A DNA stretch of 64,000 nt from Pseudomonadota bacterium. GTDB lineage: Bacteria > Pseudomonadota > Gammaproteobacteria > Burkholderiales > Methylophilaceae. The stretch spans positions 62,001 to 126,000 of the forward strand of contig JAKQIT010000111.1 in NCBI GenBank assembly GCA_029556915.1. Direction: 5' to 3'. Positions within the stretch are counted from its first letter, which is position 1. Each line of letters begins with the position of its first letter. The position numbers and the translations under genes are program-made. A model generated the notes under the pieces. The model had not been told where the DNA came from. It ran no database searches and was given only the letters and a program-made list of their open reading frames with translations. Of the stretch, positions 36,511-46,105 are shown in pieces.

Positions 36511-36526
36511 TTCACACTCACTTCAC
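36511..36526 (+). promoter_or_regulatory. CreB-type operator tag upstream of creD
   Basis: TTCACACTCACTTCAC again matches TTCAC-N6-TTCAC, about 80 bases before creD. A third half-site, TTCAT, follows at the same 16-base distance as in the tag at 35558, so an ancestral segment of about 40 bases appears duplicated. CreB binding before creD is the known arrangement in enterobacteria, Aeromonas and Stenotrophomonas. Confidence 0.8.
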
Positions 36527-36607
36527 ACAACCGCATCATCACTTCATACACACGCTTTAATCTGCTAGCACTACCAGATGGTTTCTGGGTTATTTAAGGG
36601 GTTAATC

Positions 36608-38050
36608 ATGAATAAAGCGTTTATTTTTAAGGTGATTGGCATTTTTTTGCTGACCATCGTCATGTCTTGGGCGGTAATGTATATCAACTCGCTAATTAGC
36701 GAACGGCAAGCGCGCCAGGAACAAGTGAAGCAACAAATTGCCAGTAGCTCGGCAGGGGCGCAAACCATTGTTGGGCCTGTGTTGGCGATTCCGTATATTG
36801 AAGAATATGAAGAAACGATTACCGAGAATAAGGTGAAAAAAGTTGAAAAACGTAAAGCCGAATATGTGGTGTATGCCTTACCAGAAGACTTAGAACTAAG
36901 CGGAGGTTTTACTAATGAATACAAAAAGTTAGGCATTTACAAAGCCTTGATGTATCAGCTTGGTGGCAACATTAAAGGCACGTTTAATTTAGGTGCAGAT
37001 TACAAATTAACGCCGCAACATGAGGGCGGAAAAATAACACTTTTACCCGCCTACATCAGCATTGGCATTAGCGACACGCGCGGCATTAACGGCAAACCTG
37101 AACTGACGCTGAATAGCCAAACCTATGCTTTTGAACAAGGGACCAATTTATCGGTGCTGGGGAATGGTATTCATGCAAGTTTGGGTAAATTAGATGTGGT
37201 CGCTACAAAAAACTTAACGTTTGAATTTAAGCTCAATTTACGCGGCATGGAAAACTTTAACTTCACGCCAATTGCCGATAATAACAAAATCGCGCTGCAA
37301 TCAAGCTGGCAACATCCGCATTTTAACGGCAGTTTTTTACCCACACACAAAATCACCCCAGCTGGGTTTCAAGCACAATGGGCGGTTTCATCACTTTCTA
37401 GCAGCAACCAAACTGCGCTGGTAAATATGTTAGAGCAACGTTGGAATGACAATAGCGTGGCAAGTAGTGCCGCCTCGGCTGCCGCAGACGCCGCTCGCGG
37501 TGGATACCAACCAGCCGCCGCCCCTGCGGCTTCGTATAGCAACACGGCTCTAGAATCACTCTCTATTGGCTTTGTAGAGCCGATTAATGTGTATAGCCAA
37601 GCCGACCGCGCCACAAAATATGGCTTATTGTTTATCGGCTTAACTTTTGCGGGCTTCTTTATTTTTGAAATTTTAAAACGCCTACGCATTCACCCTGCGC
37701 AATACACGCTAGTGGGCTTGGCGATGGCATTATTTTACTTGTTACTCATTTCACTTTCAGAGCACATTAGCTTTGCTGCGTCTTACCTCATTGCCAGCTT
37801 GGCCTGCGTGGGCTTGCTAGGTTATTACCTAACGTACGTACTAAAAAGCAAAAGCCATGGCTTACTGTTTGCTGGCTTGCTCACCGCCTTATACGGCGCG
37901 CTGTATGGCATTTTAGCGTCAGAAGACAACGCCTTATTAATGGGTAGCTTGTTGGTGTTTGGTTTGCTTGCGGTGACAATGATTATCACCCGCAAAGTGG
38001 ATTGGTACCAAATTAGTAATAGTACGGCTACAAATAAACCATCGGTTTAA
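36608..38050 (+). CDS. creD: Inner membrane protein CreD
   Basis: A 480-residue CreD protein, with an N-terminal helix (about residues 5-25), a large periplasmic domain and a cluster of five or six helices from about 335 onward. CreD is the main output of the CreBC two-component system and affects envelope integrity and beta-lactam response. The ATG at 36608 is chosen because TAAGGGG lies six bases upstream; an ATG at 36578 adds ten residues without a site. Unusual is an Ala-rich low-complexity insert (about residues 285-315). creB and creC are not in the window. Confidence 0.9.
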   Translation: MNKAFIFKVIGIFLLTIVMSWAVMYINSLISERQARQEQVKQQIASSSAGAQTIVGPVLAIPYIEEYEETITENKVKKVEKRKAEYVVYALPEDLELSGGFTNEYKKLGIYKALMYQLGGNIKGTFNLGADYKLTPQHEGGKITLLPAYISIGISDTRGINGKPELTLNSQTYAFEQGTNLSVLGNGIHASLGKLDVVATKNLTFEFKLNLRGMENFNFTPIADNNKIALQSSWQHPHFNGSFLPTHKITPAGFQAQWAVSSLSSSNQTALVNMLEQRWNDNSVASSAASAAADAARGGYQPAAAPAASYSNTALESLSIGFVEPINVYSQADRATKYGLLFIGLTFAGFFIFEILKRLRIHPAQYTLVGLAMALFYLLLISLSEHISFAASYLIASLACVGLLGYYLTYVLKSKSHGLLFAGLLTALYGALYGILASEDNALLMGSLLVFGLLAVTMIITRKVDWYQISNSTATNKPSV

Positions 38051-38080
38051 CAATGTACTGACTATTTCAACCTTAAAAAA

Positions 38081-38109
38081 GATAGTCTTGCTTTTATGGC
38101 AAGACTATC
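38081..38109 (-). terminator. Strong hairpin after creD
   Basis: GATAGTCTTGC (38081-38091) and GCAAGACTATC (38099-38109) form a perfect 11-bp stem. A run of T follows only on the minus strand, so it would terminate leftward transcripts, though all nearby genes run rightward. It may instead block read-through or stabilise the creD mRNA. Confidence 0.5.
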
Positions 38110-38130
38110 AATGATAGAAAGAAAGTCAAA

Positions 38131-38565
38131 ATGCGTCGAACTAATATGCTAAAACAAATTTCAATCAAACTATTTATAGGCATTTTATTTCTGTGGTCAG
38201 CAATCTCTTGGTTTAATCACTTGGAAAATAAAAAAATAGTGGCAGAAATTCTGAACCTAAAAGAAGTTCCCTTAACTGTAAGTAACACTGAATGTGAATC
38301 ATGGGGATTTACTGACGTATTAACTACATGTTATATCGAAATATCACCTCAAGAATTTCCACTTTTATTCAAAGGCTATACATACCAAAAATTAGATGTT
38401 TCCGAGAATAGTCATAATGTAAGTAATCGGCCAAAACTTGGGCGTGAATTTCATGTCTCGAAACAGTTTTTGGTGTACCCCAAAGAGTTTATACATGGTG
38501 GCGCAGTCAACATTTATGCTAACGCTGAAATGAGTAAAGCAATTTTAGATTTATATATTGAATAA
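38131..38565 (+). CDS. Hypothetical N-anchored protein
   Basis: A 144-residue protein with one N-terminal hydrophobic span (about residues 12-29), then an extracytoplasmic domain with paired cysteines at about 55 and 67, which could form a disulfide. I recognise no family. The start at 38131 follows GAAAG; ATG at 38146 is an alternative. It is three bases from the next gene and probably forms an operon with 38569 and 39046. Low GC suggests acquisition. Confidence 0.55.
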   Translation: MRRTNMLKQISIKLFIGILFLWSAISWFNHLENKKIVAEILNLKEVPLTVSNTECESWGFTDVLTTCYIEISPQEFPLLFKGYTYQKLDVSENSHNVSNRPKLGREFHVSKQFLVYPKEFIHGGAVNIYANAEMSKAILDLYIE

Positions 38566-38568
38566 GTT

Positions 38569-39021
38569 ATGTTATTTTTTAAGAACAAACCAACTAGGGT
38601 AAAGATACAAATATCAAGCAAGACAATATTGCATCAATGTATCATTTTAACCGCGCTCTACTCAGTCTTTGTGCTGAGTTATGTCTGGTGGCATTGCTAT
38701 ACAAGCCCATTCGTCGGCGGCAAAAACGGCCCGCTAGATGCGTACCGCCACACATTGGCCAGCGCTGTGGTGGCTTATACAACCACACCAAAATTTGTGA
38801 AAATCGTTACCTTTTGCATGGAAAATGAAAATCACCCGGCCAATTTAATGGACAAGCATAACAATAAAATTGGCACAAAAATCGGTGTTCATGCGGTGTC
38901 TTTTTCAACTTTACCAAAGCTAGTGAATACGCAAATTTTGCAAGGTAAAGTAAACGCACCAAACCAAAATCAAACGACTTGGCTACCAGAAAATAAGTGG
39001 GCTGAAGGTTTTTTTTGGTAA
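38569..39021 (+). CDS. Hypothetical membrane-anchored protein with DUF6973-like motifs
   Basis: This 150-residue protein has an N-terminal hydrophobic span (about residues 23-40), then NGPLDAYRHTLASA near 53 and MDKHNNKIGTKIG near 92. The NGxxDAxRH and MDxHNNxxG pair recalls the DUF6973 type of domain, whose conserved His, Asp and Asn residues suggest a metal- or phosphoester-handling site. This is resemblance only. It sits between two other small membrane genes in one operon, an arrangement that could be an effector with partner proteins. The end is rich in tryptophan. Confidence 0.55.
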   Translation: MLFFKNKPTRVKIQISSKTILHQCIILTALYSVFVLSYVWWHCYTSPFVGGKNGPLDAYRHTLASAVVAYTTTPKFVKIVTFCMENENHPANLMDKHNNKIGTKIGVHAVSFSTLPKLVNTQILQGKVNAPNQNQTTWLPENKWAEGFFW

Positions 39022-39045
39022 AAACTCAATGAGTTAGGAACCCTA

Positions 39046-39678
39046 ATGATGACTGTTATATTTATTCTTGGTAGCGCGGCATTAATTATCGTTGTGGGTT
39101 TTGTTGGTTTAATTCTAAGCGCTATCAAAAAGCCGATTGCCACCCTCGCCATACTGGCTATATTCACCGCATGCTTATATGGCATGTACAAACATGCTCT
39201 AAATCGACACCATCTAAATCTCCTTCCGGCACAATTACAGGTATCAAAAACACTTTACGTTAAAGAAGAATCTTGGGGTATTGGCATGCCCGGTGATAAT
39301 GAAACCGGGCTTATTACTTACGAATTGCCAGAAGAACAAGCACAAAAAATGATGCGGCAAGGTTTGGAATACTTTGCCAATGTCCATGATAGTTTCGGCC
39401 ATGAAGTCAACGGATGGGAGGAAACTCCAATAAAGCTAGGCGATGCATGGCAAGGTCCCAGATATAATAGCGAAGAACCGGTATCAAATATTGACACTTT
39501 GTCTATTGAAAATTATTTAGATAGGTATGGCTTTGGCATACCTATTGACGGAGACGTTAAAGAAATGATTGACCAAGCTATTACCAAACCTGGTAGCTAC
39601 TATGCTTACGGGAATGGTGGCTTAATCGTGATAGTTATTCCAAAAGACCGCAAGGTTATTTCTGCATATGCAGGTTGA
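39046..39678 (+). CDS. Hypothetical two-span membrane protein
   Basis: A 210-residue protein with two N-terminal hydrophobic segments (residues about 2-24 and 30-47) and a soluble domain of about 155 residues containing KEESWGIGMPGDNETGLITYELP and NIDTLSIENYLDRYGFGIP. I do not recognise a family. TTAGGAA lies well placed before the ATG. It is the last gene of the three-gene set after creD, and is followed by family 1 copy 8. It might be an immunity-like or structural partner for the 38569 product, which is speculation. Confidence 0.55.
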   Translation: MMTVIFILGSAALIIVVGFVGLILSAIKKPIATLAILAIFTACLYGMYKHALNRHHLNLLPAQLQVSKTLYVKEESWGIGMPGDNETGLITYELPEEQAQKMMRQGLEYFANVHDSFGHEVNGWEETPIKLGDAWQGPRYNSEEPVSNIDTLSIENYLDRYGFGIPIDGDVKEMIDQAITKPGSYYAYGNGGLIVIVIPKDRKVISAYAG

Positions 39679-39732
39679 TATTCATACACGCTTATGACTA
39701 ACTTAACTAACGGAAAATTCACCAAAAAACAC

Positions 39733-39810
39733 ATCAAATCTTTTCACCTGTCCGTCAAGCCAGTCTGCATGGGGCTTTCAGAGGCATGGATTTTTCTCGG
39801 GGGATTTTTG
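39733..39810 (+). repeat. Family 1 hairpin repeat, copy 8
   Basis: The leader CATCAAATCTTTTCACC precedes GTCAAGCC, loop AGTCTGCATGG, GGCTTTCAGAGG and tail TTTTTCTCGGGGGATTTTT. The stem is imperfect. It lies between convergent genes. Confidence 0.75.
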
Positions 39811-39820
39811 ACGGGTAAAA

Positions 39821-40192
39821 TTAAGGCGTAGCGGTGATTTCGCTAACACTCATCAACGCCCACGCACCGTCGCGTTTTTCAATGTTAAGCAGAATTTTCT
39901 TTTTGTTATTTGCCCCGCTGATTTCAAACTCCGTTTCGCATTTATCTGAAAACAGGCAGCCGTCAAAACTTTTGATGTCGTGATCTTTGAGTGGCTCGCC
40001 CAAAATTTGCGGAACTTCAGGCGCGGTTTTTACCACATTGCGCGCAAATTGAAAGGCTGGTGAAAACAAAAAAGGCAACCAAATCACCATCATGATTACA
40101 ATAAACCAGTTAAAAATGTAGCGACCCCAATCGGAGGTCTTATCTTCCCACCAAGCGGTTTTTTCAACCTTTTCCGGCAATGGCTTCGACAT
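39821..40192 (-). CDS. Hypothetical protein with one transmembrane helix
   Basis: A 123-residue protein with a hydrophilic start, one helix (about residues 26-48), then a small extracytoplasmic domain with two cysteines near 79 and 85 (DGCLFSDKCE) and a C-terminal KRDGAWALMSVSEI strand pattern. The layout is like Coa1/Tim21-type small assembly proteins, but I cannot assign it. It follows the 83-residue protein gene by 20 bases and probably shares its transcript with that and the GIY-YIG gene. Confidence 0.55.
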   Translation of the reverse strand: MSKPLPEKVEKTAWWEDKTSDWGRYIFNWFIVIMMVIWLPFLFSPAFQFARNVVKTAPEVPQILGEPLKDHDIKSFDGCLFSDKCETEFEISGANNKKKILLNIEKRDGAWALMSVSEITATP

Positions 40193-40212
40193 TTTTCGGG
40201 GAATTTTTAAGT

Positions 40213-40455
40213 TTAGTTTAAGTAACTTTTTATCGCTTTTAGCTCGGCGGTAGCATCACTAAAATCTTCATATTTTTTACCAGCGGTTCGGTTGTACCAA
40301 TAATTGCTATTCCACACATCACCTTCAATTTTATGCAGCACGGCATGTATCCAATTGGCAGTTACATCTGAATACTCTTGCGCGATTTTGTGCGATTTAT
40401 CCCACTCGCCTGCGAGCGCAGATTCAACTGCCAATAGTAAATCATGTTTATTCAT
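40213..40455 (-). CDS. Hypothetical small protein (tryptophan-rich, [10 protein letters not shown] motif)
   Basis: An 80-residue soluble protein with [39 protein letters not shown] and a helical end. This AGxWDxSHxIxQ...WxHAxLHxxEGDxxNxxYWYxR pattern is one I have seen in short uncharacterised proteins, function unknown. The ATG at 40455 overlaps the GIY-YIG stop in the string ATGAATAA, so it replaces a TTG three codons upstream as start. It is the middle gene of a three-gene minus-strand set. Confidence 0.65.
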   Translation of the reverse strand: MNKHDLLLAVESALAGEWDKSHKIAQEYSDVTANWIHAVLHKIEGDVWNSNYWYNRTAGKKYEDFSDATAELKAIKSYLN

Positions 40456-40702
40456 TATGATCAAAAAAAGCTAATTTTTTGTTTCTGGGTAAGTTTTTTA
40501 ATTGCGCTTCTGCCACGCTGGCGCTTGAGCGGTCTGCATAAGCTTTGCTCGCCAATATTTTTACCGGCGGGTTGGCTCTGGTGTAGCGCGCCCCTTTGCC
40601 GCTTGCGTGCGCAGCAAAACGCGCTTCTACATCATTGCTAATACCCGCGTAAAAAGTACCGTTTTTGCATTCGAGTAGATATAAAAACCAACTTTCTTGC
40701 AT
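40448..40702 (-). CDS. GIY-YIG nuclease family protein (UPF0213-like)
   Basis: This 84-residue single-domain protein has the GIY-YIG core: [19 protein letters not shown] over residues about 6-24, with the variant YLL...YAG, followed by [19 protein letters not shown] and an arginine and glutamate in expected positions. Relatives such as YhbQ show nuclease activity in vitro, with unclear role. The stop lies inside the start of the 83-residue protein gene, so the two are coupled. A family 2 element lies 15 bases before the start codon. Confidence 0.85.
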   Translation of the reverse strand: MQESWFLYLLECKNGTFYAGISNDVEARFAAHASGKGARYTRANPPVKILASKAYADRSSASVAEAQLKNLPRNKKLAFFDHNE

Positions 40703-40717
40703 CTATCAAACCTTTTC

Positions 40718-40894
40718 AAACCTATTTATTGTGGATGAAGTTTATCCGTAAAGGGCATGTCCGTAGAATCTATGTGCTGAAGCACATGATTCATACGCCA
40801 TAGGCGCACGGCACGCAAGCAGCGGAGTGTACACAAAGTACATGAGCATTCTGAGTACCGCGCAACGACGTACTTCGCCGCAAGAGATAGGTTT
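40718..40894 (+). repeat. Family 2 stem-loop element, copy b (longest)
   Basis: Arms at 40718-40734 and 40878-40894 are complementary at 14 of 17 positions. The core GCGCACGGCACGCAAGCAGC, GTGTACACAAAGTACAT and GAGTACCGCGC is nearly identical to copy a. A 60-base insert on the left side carries its own TGTGCT/AGCACA hairpin. It ends four bases from the gloA stop. Confidence 0.82.
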
Positions 40895-40897
40895 TCC

Positions 40898-41287
40898 TTA
40901 GTAAGTGCCCGCTTGAATAAATTCCACTTTATAGCCGTCTGGGTCTTCCACAAACGCTATCACCGTAGTGCCATGCATCATAGGCCCCGCTTCGCGCACC
41001 ACTTTTCCACCTGCGGCTTTTACCGCTTCGCAGGCTTTGTAAGCATCGTCCACTTCAAGCGCAATATGCCCAAAAGCTTTGCCCATGTCGTAACTTTCTA
41101 CGCCATAGTTATAAGTGAGCTCCAGCACGGTATGGTCACTTTCAGCCCCATAACCCACAAATGCAAGCGTGAATTTACCATCAGGAAAATCTTGCTGGCG
41201 TAACACTTTCATGCCCAAAATTTCGGTATAAAACTTGATTGAGCGCTCTAAATTGCCTACGCGGAGCATGGTGTGAAGCATACGCAT
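40898..41287 (-). CDS. gloA: Lactoylglutathione lyase (glyoxalase I)
   Basis: GloA (129 residues) isomerises the methylglyoxal-glutathione adduct to lactoylglutathione. It begins [17 protein letters not shown], as in E. coli GloA, with a metal histidine at residue 5, then VLELTYNYG near 56, [10 protein letters not shown] near 72 and [11 protein letters not shown] near 115 with the last glutamate ligand. These correspond to the H-E-H-E nickel site. It follows yfhL by 11 bases on the same strand and is probably co-transcribed. Confidence 0.95.
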   Translation of the reverse strand: MRMLHTMLRVGNLERSIKFYTEILGMKVLRQQDFPDGKFTLAFVGYGAESDHTVLELTYNYGVESYDMGKAFGHIALEVDDAYKACEAVKAAGGKVVREAGPMMHGTTVIAFVEDPDGYKVEFIQAGTY

Positions 41288-41298
41288 AAATGAATCCT

Positions 41299-41674
<376 letters not shown>

Positions 41675-41695
41675 CCACCACATCTGCCAACATTT

Positions 41696-42734
<1,039 letters not shown>

Positions 42735-42811
42735 AGTCTTAATAGCGAAAAATATTAGAGTAGGCCATTATAGTGAAATATCACACACGTGCGCATTCAT
42801 TATTAAATGCA

Positions 42812-42850
42812 ATGCCCTGCAAGCCAGTCTCTAAGGGGCTCGCAGGGCGA
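42812..42850 (+). repeat. Family 1 hairpin repeat, copy 9
   Basis: GCCCTGCAAGCC pairs with GGGCTCGCAGGGC across the loop AGTCTCTAAG. The CTCGGG tail is absent. Copies 1 and 9 share GCCCTG instead of CCTCTG, with matching changes on both strands. It lies upstream of rsmD. Confidence 0.75.
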
Positions 42851-42882
42851 TGATTTATAAAATGAAATTAAAGTGGCTTTTC

Positions 42883-43002
42883 AAAAATTTGGTATTGAGT
42901 GCAGTTCAAGGCGCACGGAACGCAACACCGCAGACAGTACACGAAGTACGGCGAGGATGTGAGTACCGCGCAACGCCGAAATGTGCCAATAGCAATATTT
43001 TT
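42883..43002 (+). repeat. Family 2 stem-loop element, copy c
   Basis: Arms at 42883-42897 and 42987-43002 are complementary with one bulge, and the right arm enters the stop codon of the adjacent M16 gene. The core AAGGCGCACGGAACGCA, AGTACACGAAGTAC, GAGTACCGCGCAACG is close to copies a and b. Confidence 0.8.
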
Positions 43003-44299
43003 ATTGCGCGCCAACGATAACAGTGACCATATTTTCTGGCTTAATTCGCCGGCTAAACGCATCTTTGATTTGCGCGGTAGTTACGGCAGCAATTTTTTTA
43101 TTGTAATCATCCAAATACGTCAGCGGTAGTTGGTAAAAACCGATGACGCTTAAATAATCCAAAATCTTGCCATTGCTGTCTATGCGCATAGGAAAACCGC
43201 CGATAATATTATCTTTTGCGGCTTTTAGTTCTTTTTCTGTCACGCCTTTTTGAATAAATTTATCCAGCGTTTCTTGCACCAGTTTGAGCGCATCATCTGC
43301 TTGCTCTTTTTTGGTTTGCAGGCCAATTTGAAATGGGCCATTTTCTTGCAAAGGCATAAAGTAACTATACACGCTATAAACTAGGCCACGTTTTTCGCGC
43401 ACTTCTTCTGTGAGGCGTGAAACAAAGCCACCACCGCCCAAGATATAGTTACCCACATACAAAGTAAAATAATCTGGGTCAATACGCTTGATGCCCGGGT
43501 AACCTAACAAAATGTGGGATTGCGAAGCAGGATGCGCGATTTTCTGCACATTGGCGGCTTGCGGATTAGTCACGGCTGGCAGCGCGACAGGTTTTGCGCC
43601 TTTAGGCAAATTGGCAGCAATATCATCAGCAATTTTGCTGGCTTGCTCGCGCGTTAAATCGCCTATCATGGCGATTACCGCACCGTTAGCACCATAATGT
43701 TGCGTATAAAATTGTTTTAAATCTTGAGTGGTAATGGTTTTTACGCTTTCTTCCGTGCCACTATCTTGCAAAGCGTAAGGGTGTTTGCCGTACAGCGCGG
43801 TAGAAAACGCTTTGTCAGCAATGGCCTCGGGCTGCGTTTGCGCCTCTTGAATACCCGCAATAATGCGGGCTTTTTCGCGGGTTAATACCGCTTCAGGAAA
43901 ATCTGGTTGGTGCAAAATCTTTTTAAATGTATCCAAGGCCTGTGTTTGCTCGGCAGCGCTACTTAAAGTGCGCAGTTTCAAACTGGCGCGGTCGGCATCA
44001 AAATCGCCGCCCAATACCGCGCCCACATCGGCAAACTTGTTGGTGAGTGCTTCATCATTTAAGCCCGCCGCGCCTAAGGTCATCATGTAACGGGTGATGC
44101 TGGCTGTGCCGGATTTTTCAGGCATATCGCGTGCTGAACCAGCGGCAAAGTTGACACTTAAATCCACAATCGGTAAATCGTGGTTTTCAACAAAATACAC
44201 ACGAGCACCACTAGAAGTCTGCCAATGCTCAATTTTGACCGCGGCATTGGCGGTAAAACTCAATACTAAAGCGAATAAAAAAACTAAATTTTTAAACAT
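43001..44299 (-). CDS. M16 family peptidase-like protein lacking the zinc motif
   Basis: A 432-residue exported M16 (pitrilysin/processing peptidase) protein with a signal peptide (residues 1-19, ending TANAAV). Where active M16 proteins have HxxEH, this one has GTASITRYMMTLG, so it cannot bind zinc and is likely the structural partner of the active subunit encoded upstream. The C-terminal half retains the RLTEEVREKRGLVYSVYSYF segment (LREkrGL.Y) near residue 330. The two genes form a heterodimer-type pair, as in many proteobacteria. Family 2 elements flank both ends. Confidence 0.9.
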   Translation of the reverse strand: MFKNLVFLFALVLSFTANAAVKIEHWQTSSGARVYFVENHDLPIVDLSVNFAAGSARDMPEKSGTASITRYMMTLGAAGLNDEALTNKFADVGAVLGGDFDADRASLKLRTLSSAAEQTQALDTFKKILHQPDFPEAVLTREKARIIAGIQEAQTQPEAIADKAFSTALYGKHPYALQDSGTEESVKTITTQDLKQFYTQHYGANGAVIAMIGDLTREQASKIADDIAANLPKGAKPVALPAVTNPQAANVQKIAHPASQSHILLGYPGIKRIDPDYFTLYVGNYILGGGGFVSRLTEEVREKRGLVYSVYSYFMPLQENGPFQIGLQTKKEQADDALKLVQETLDKFIQKGVTEKELKAAKDNIIGGFPMRIDSNGKILDYLSVIGFYQLPLTYLDDYNKKIAAVTTAQIKDAFSRRIKPENMVTVIVGAQ

Positions 44300-44378
44300 T
44301 TTTTCTCTTTTCTTTCAACTGGATACCCTCCTACGCGGGTATGACGGGTGAATTAAATTACCTATCTGTCACATTTTA

Positions 44379-44478
44379 AAATTGAAAAGGCTAAGTGAGA
44401 CAAGGCACACAGCCTCGACGTGTACGCATTTGTACACGAGAGGTGAAGTAACGCCGTATCACAACGCATTTTCAATTT
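44379..44478 (+). repeat. Family 2 stem-loop element, copy d
   Basis: Arms AAATTGAAAAGG (44379-44390) and CATTTTCAATTT (44467-44478) match at 11 of 12 positions and extend to the stop codon of the adjacent M16 gene. The inner hairpin is GCCTCGACGTGTAC with GTACACGAGAGG. It belongs to a diverged subtype with little of the GCGCACGG box (GGCACACAG). Confidence 0.65.
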
Positions 44479-44483
44479 TTATT

Positions 44484-45860
44484 TTAATGGCTGTGAGGTT
44501 TGCCTTGAGGCTTAGCATTCGGATCAATCGGCTGCGGGTCAAGTGTTGCCACCGTCATGTTATCTTTGACCAAATATTTTTTTGCCACCGCCTGCACTTG
44601 CTCTGATGTGACGCTACCAAGTTTTGCAGGATAGTCTTTTAGGTTTTTCCATGAAAAACCGGTCAACTCCAACTGCCCAATTTGCATGGCCTGATAAAAC
44701 ATCGAGTCACGTTGATACACATCAGCCGCAATCACTTGCGCTTTGACGCGCTGCAACTCTTCTTGCGTCACGCCGCTTTCTTTAATTTTTTCAATTTGTT
44801 GCAATATCGCAGTTTCTAACTCAGCCACATTTTTTCCTTCTGAAGGTGAGCCTGAAACCTCAAACAATCCTTGTCTGCCACGCGCAATCATGTCATAGCC
44901 AGCGCCAACATCTACTGCGATTTGTGACTCTCGCACCAATTTTTGATTTAAACGTGATGAGTCATTACCGCTCAGCACATTGGCCAAAATTTCCAAGGCG
45001 TATGGGTCAACATCTTTATCAAAGTCGTTTAACACCGGCACATGAAAGCCCAATTGTATCGAAGGCAATTTTGCCGGTGCTTTCACCACCAAGCGGCGCT
45101 CACCCACTTGTTGCGGCTCCACTTGCGGTTTACGCGCGGGAACCGCTTTCGGCTTAACTTTGCCAAAATGCTGCTTGGCGAGCTTGTAAACATCATCGGC
45201 TTTCACATCGCCCACCACGACCACGACAGCATTGTTGGGCGCGTACCAAAGGTGATACCACTCTTGCGCATCTTCATACGTCATGTTTTCTAAATCGCTC
45301 ATCCAGCCCACCACTGGCCGGCCATACGGATGTGTGCGAAAAGCTGCAGAATTAAAATGCTCGTTTACTTGTGCTTGTGGTTTATCATCGGTGCGCCAGC
45401 GGCGCTCTTCCATCACCACCTTAATTTCTTTATCAAACTCCTCTTTGGTAAGCTGCAAGTTCGCCATGCGGTCAGCTTCTAACTCAAAAGAGAGTGGCAG
45501 TTTTGATTTTTCCAACTGCTGAAAATAGCAAGTGTAATCGGTGCTGGTAAAAGCATTTTCTTTACCACCCGCCGCTGCCACCATGCGCGAAAACTGCCCA
45601 GCCGGAATTTTCTTGGTGCCTTTAAACATCATGTGCTCAAGCACATGTGCCACGCCCGTTTTGCCATTCACCTCATCTAAGCTGCCGGCTTTGTACCACA
45701 CTTGCGACACCACCACCGGCGAACGATGGTCTTCTTGCACAATCAATTTTAAGCCGTTATCCAACTTAAATTCTTGGGTGTTTGCCAATGCAACTAGCGG
45801 CGCAAAGCTCAAAAGCAGAGCCAAATTTTTAAATTTAAATAGGTTTAATTTGAGTTTCAT
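44484..45860 (-). CDS. M16 family zinc peptidase
   Basis: A 458-residue exported M16 metallopeptidase with a signal peptide (about residues 1-27, ending LVALANTQ). The catalytic motif HVLEH lies near residue 74 (GVAHVLEHMMFKGT), with the third ligand glutamate in ...DKEIKVVMEERR about 70 residues later. The second half carries the usual substrate-binding repeat. Start M at 45860 is chosen, since it gives a good signal peptide; ATG at 45887 adds nine residues. It precedes the inactive partner gene and probably degrades small periplasmic peptides. Confidence 0.92.
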   Translation of the reverse strand: MKLKLNLFKFKNLALLLSFAPLVALANTQEFKLDNGLKLIVQEDHRSPVVVSQVWYKAGSLDEVNGKTGVAHVLEHMMFKGTKKIPAGQFSRMVAAAGGKENAFTSTDYTCYFQQLEKSKLPLSFELEADRMANLQLTKEEFDKEIKVVMEERRWRTDDKPQAQVNEHFNSAAFRTHPYGRPVVGWMSDLENMTYEDAQEWYHLWYAPNNAVVVVVGDVKADDVYKLAKQHFGKVKPKAVPARKPQVEPQQVGERRLVVKAPAKLPSIQLGFHVPVLNDFDKDVDPYALEILANVLSGNDSSRLNQKLVRESQIAVDVGAGYDMIARGRQGLFEVSGSPSEGKNVAELETAILQQIEKIKESGVTQEELQRVKAQVIAADVYQRDSMFYQAMQIGQLELTGFSWKNLKDYPAKLGSVTSEQVQAVAKKYLVKDNMTVATLDPQPIDPNAKPQGKPHSH

Positions 45861-46030
45861 CGCGATTTTTCTTGAAGTTAATAACAACGCAACTATTGAC
45901 TGAGCAAGCTTAAGCTAAGTTCACAAAGTTGTGGCATTTTAGCGTGTTTTTAAAATCCGCAAAATCTTTGGCTTGCGGTTTTTGTGCTTAAATATAAGCT
46001 AAATTTAGCAGAAAAATCAGCTTTTTTAGC

Positions 46031-46105
46031 ACTACATCTTTCTACCTCCCCGCTAAGCCAGTCTGCATGAGGCTTGCAGGCCTATAATTTTCTCTCGGCA
46101 ATATA
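46031..46105 (+). repeat. Family 1 hairpin repeat, copy 10
   Basis: The leader ACTACATCTTTCTACCTCC precedes CGCTAAGCC, loop AGTCTGCATGA, GGCTTGCAGG and tail TTTTCTCTCGGC. It lies between divergent M16 and fadL genes. Confidence 0.75.
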
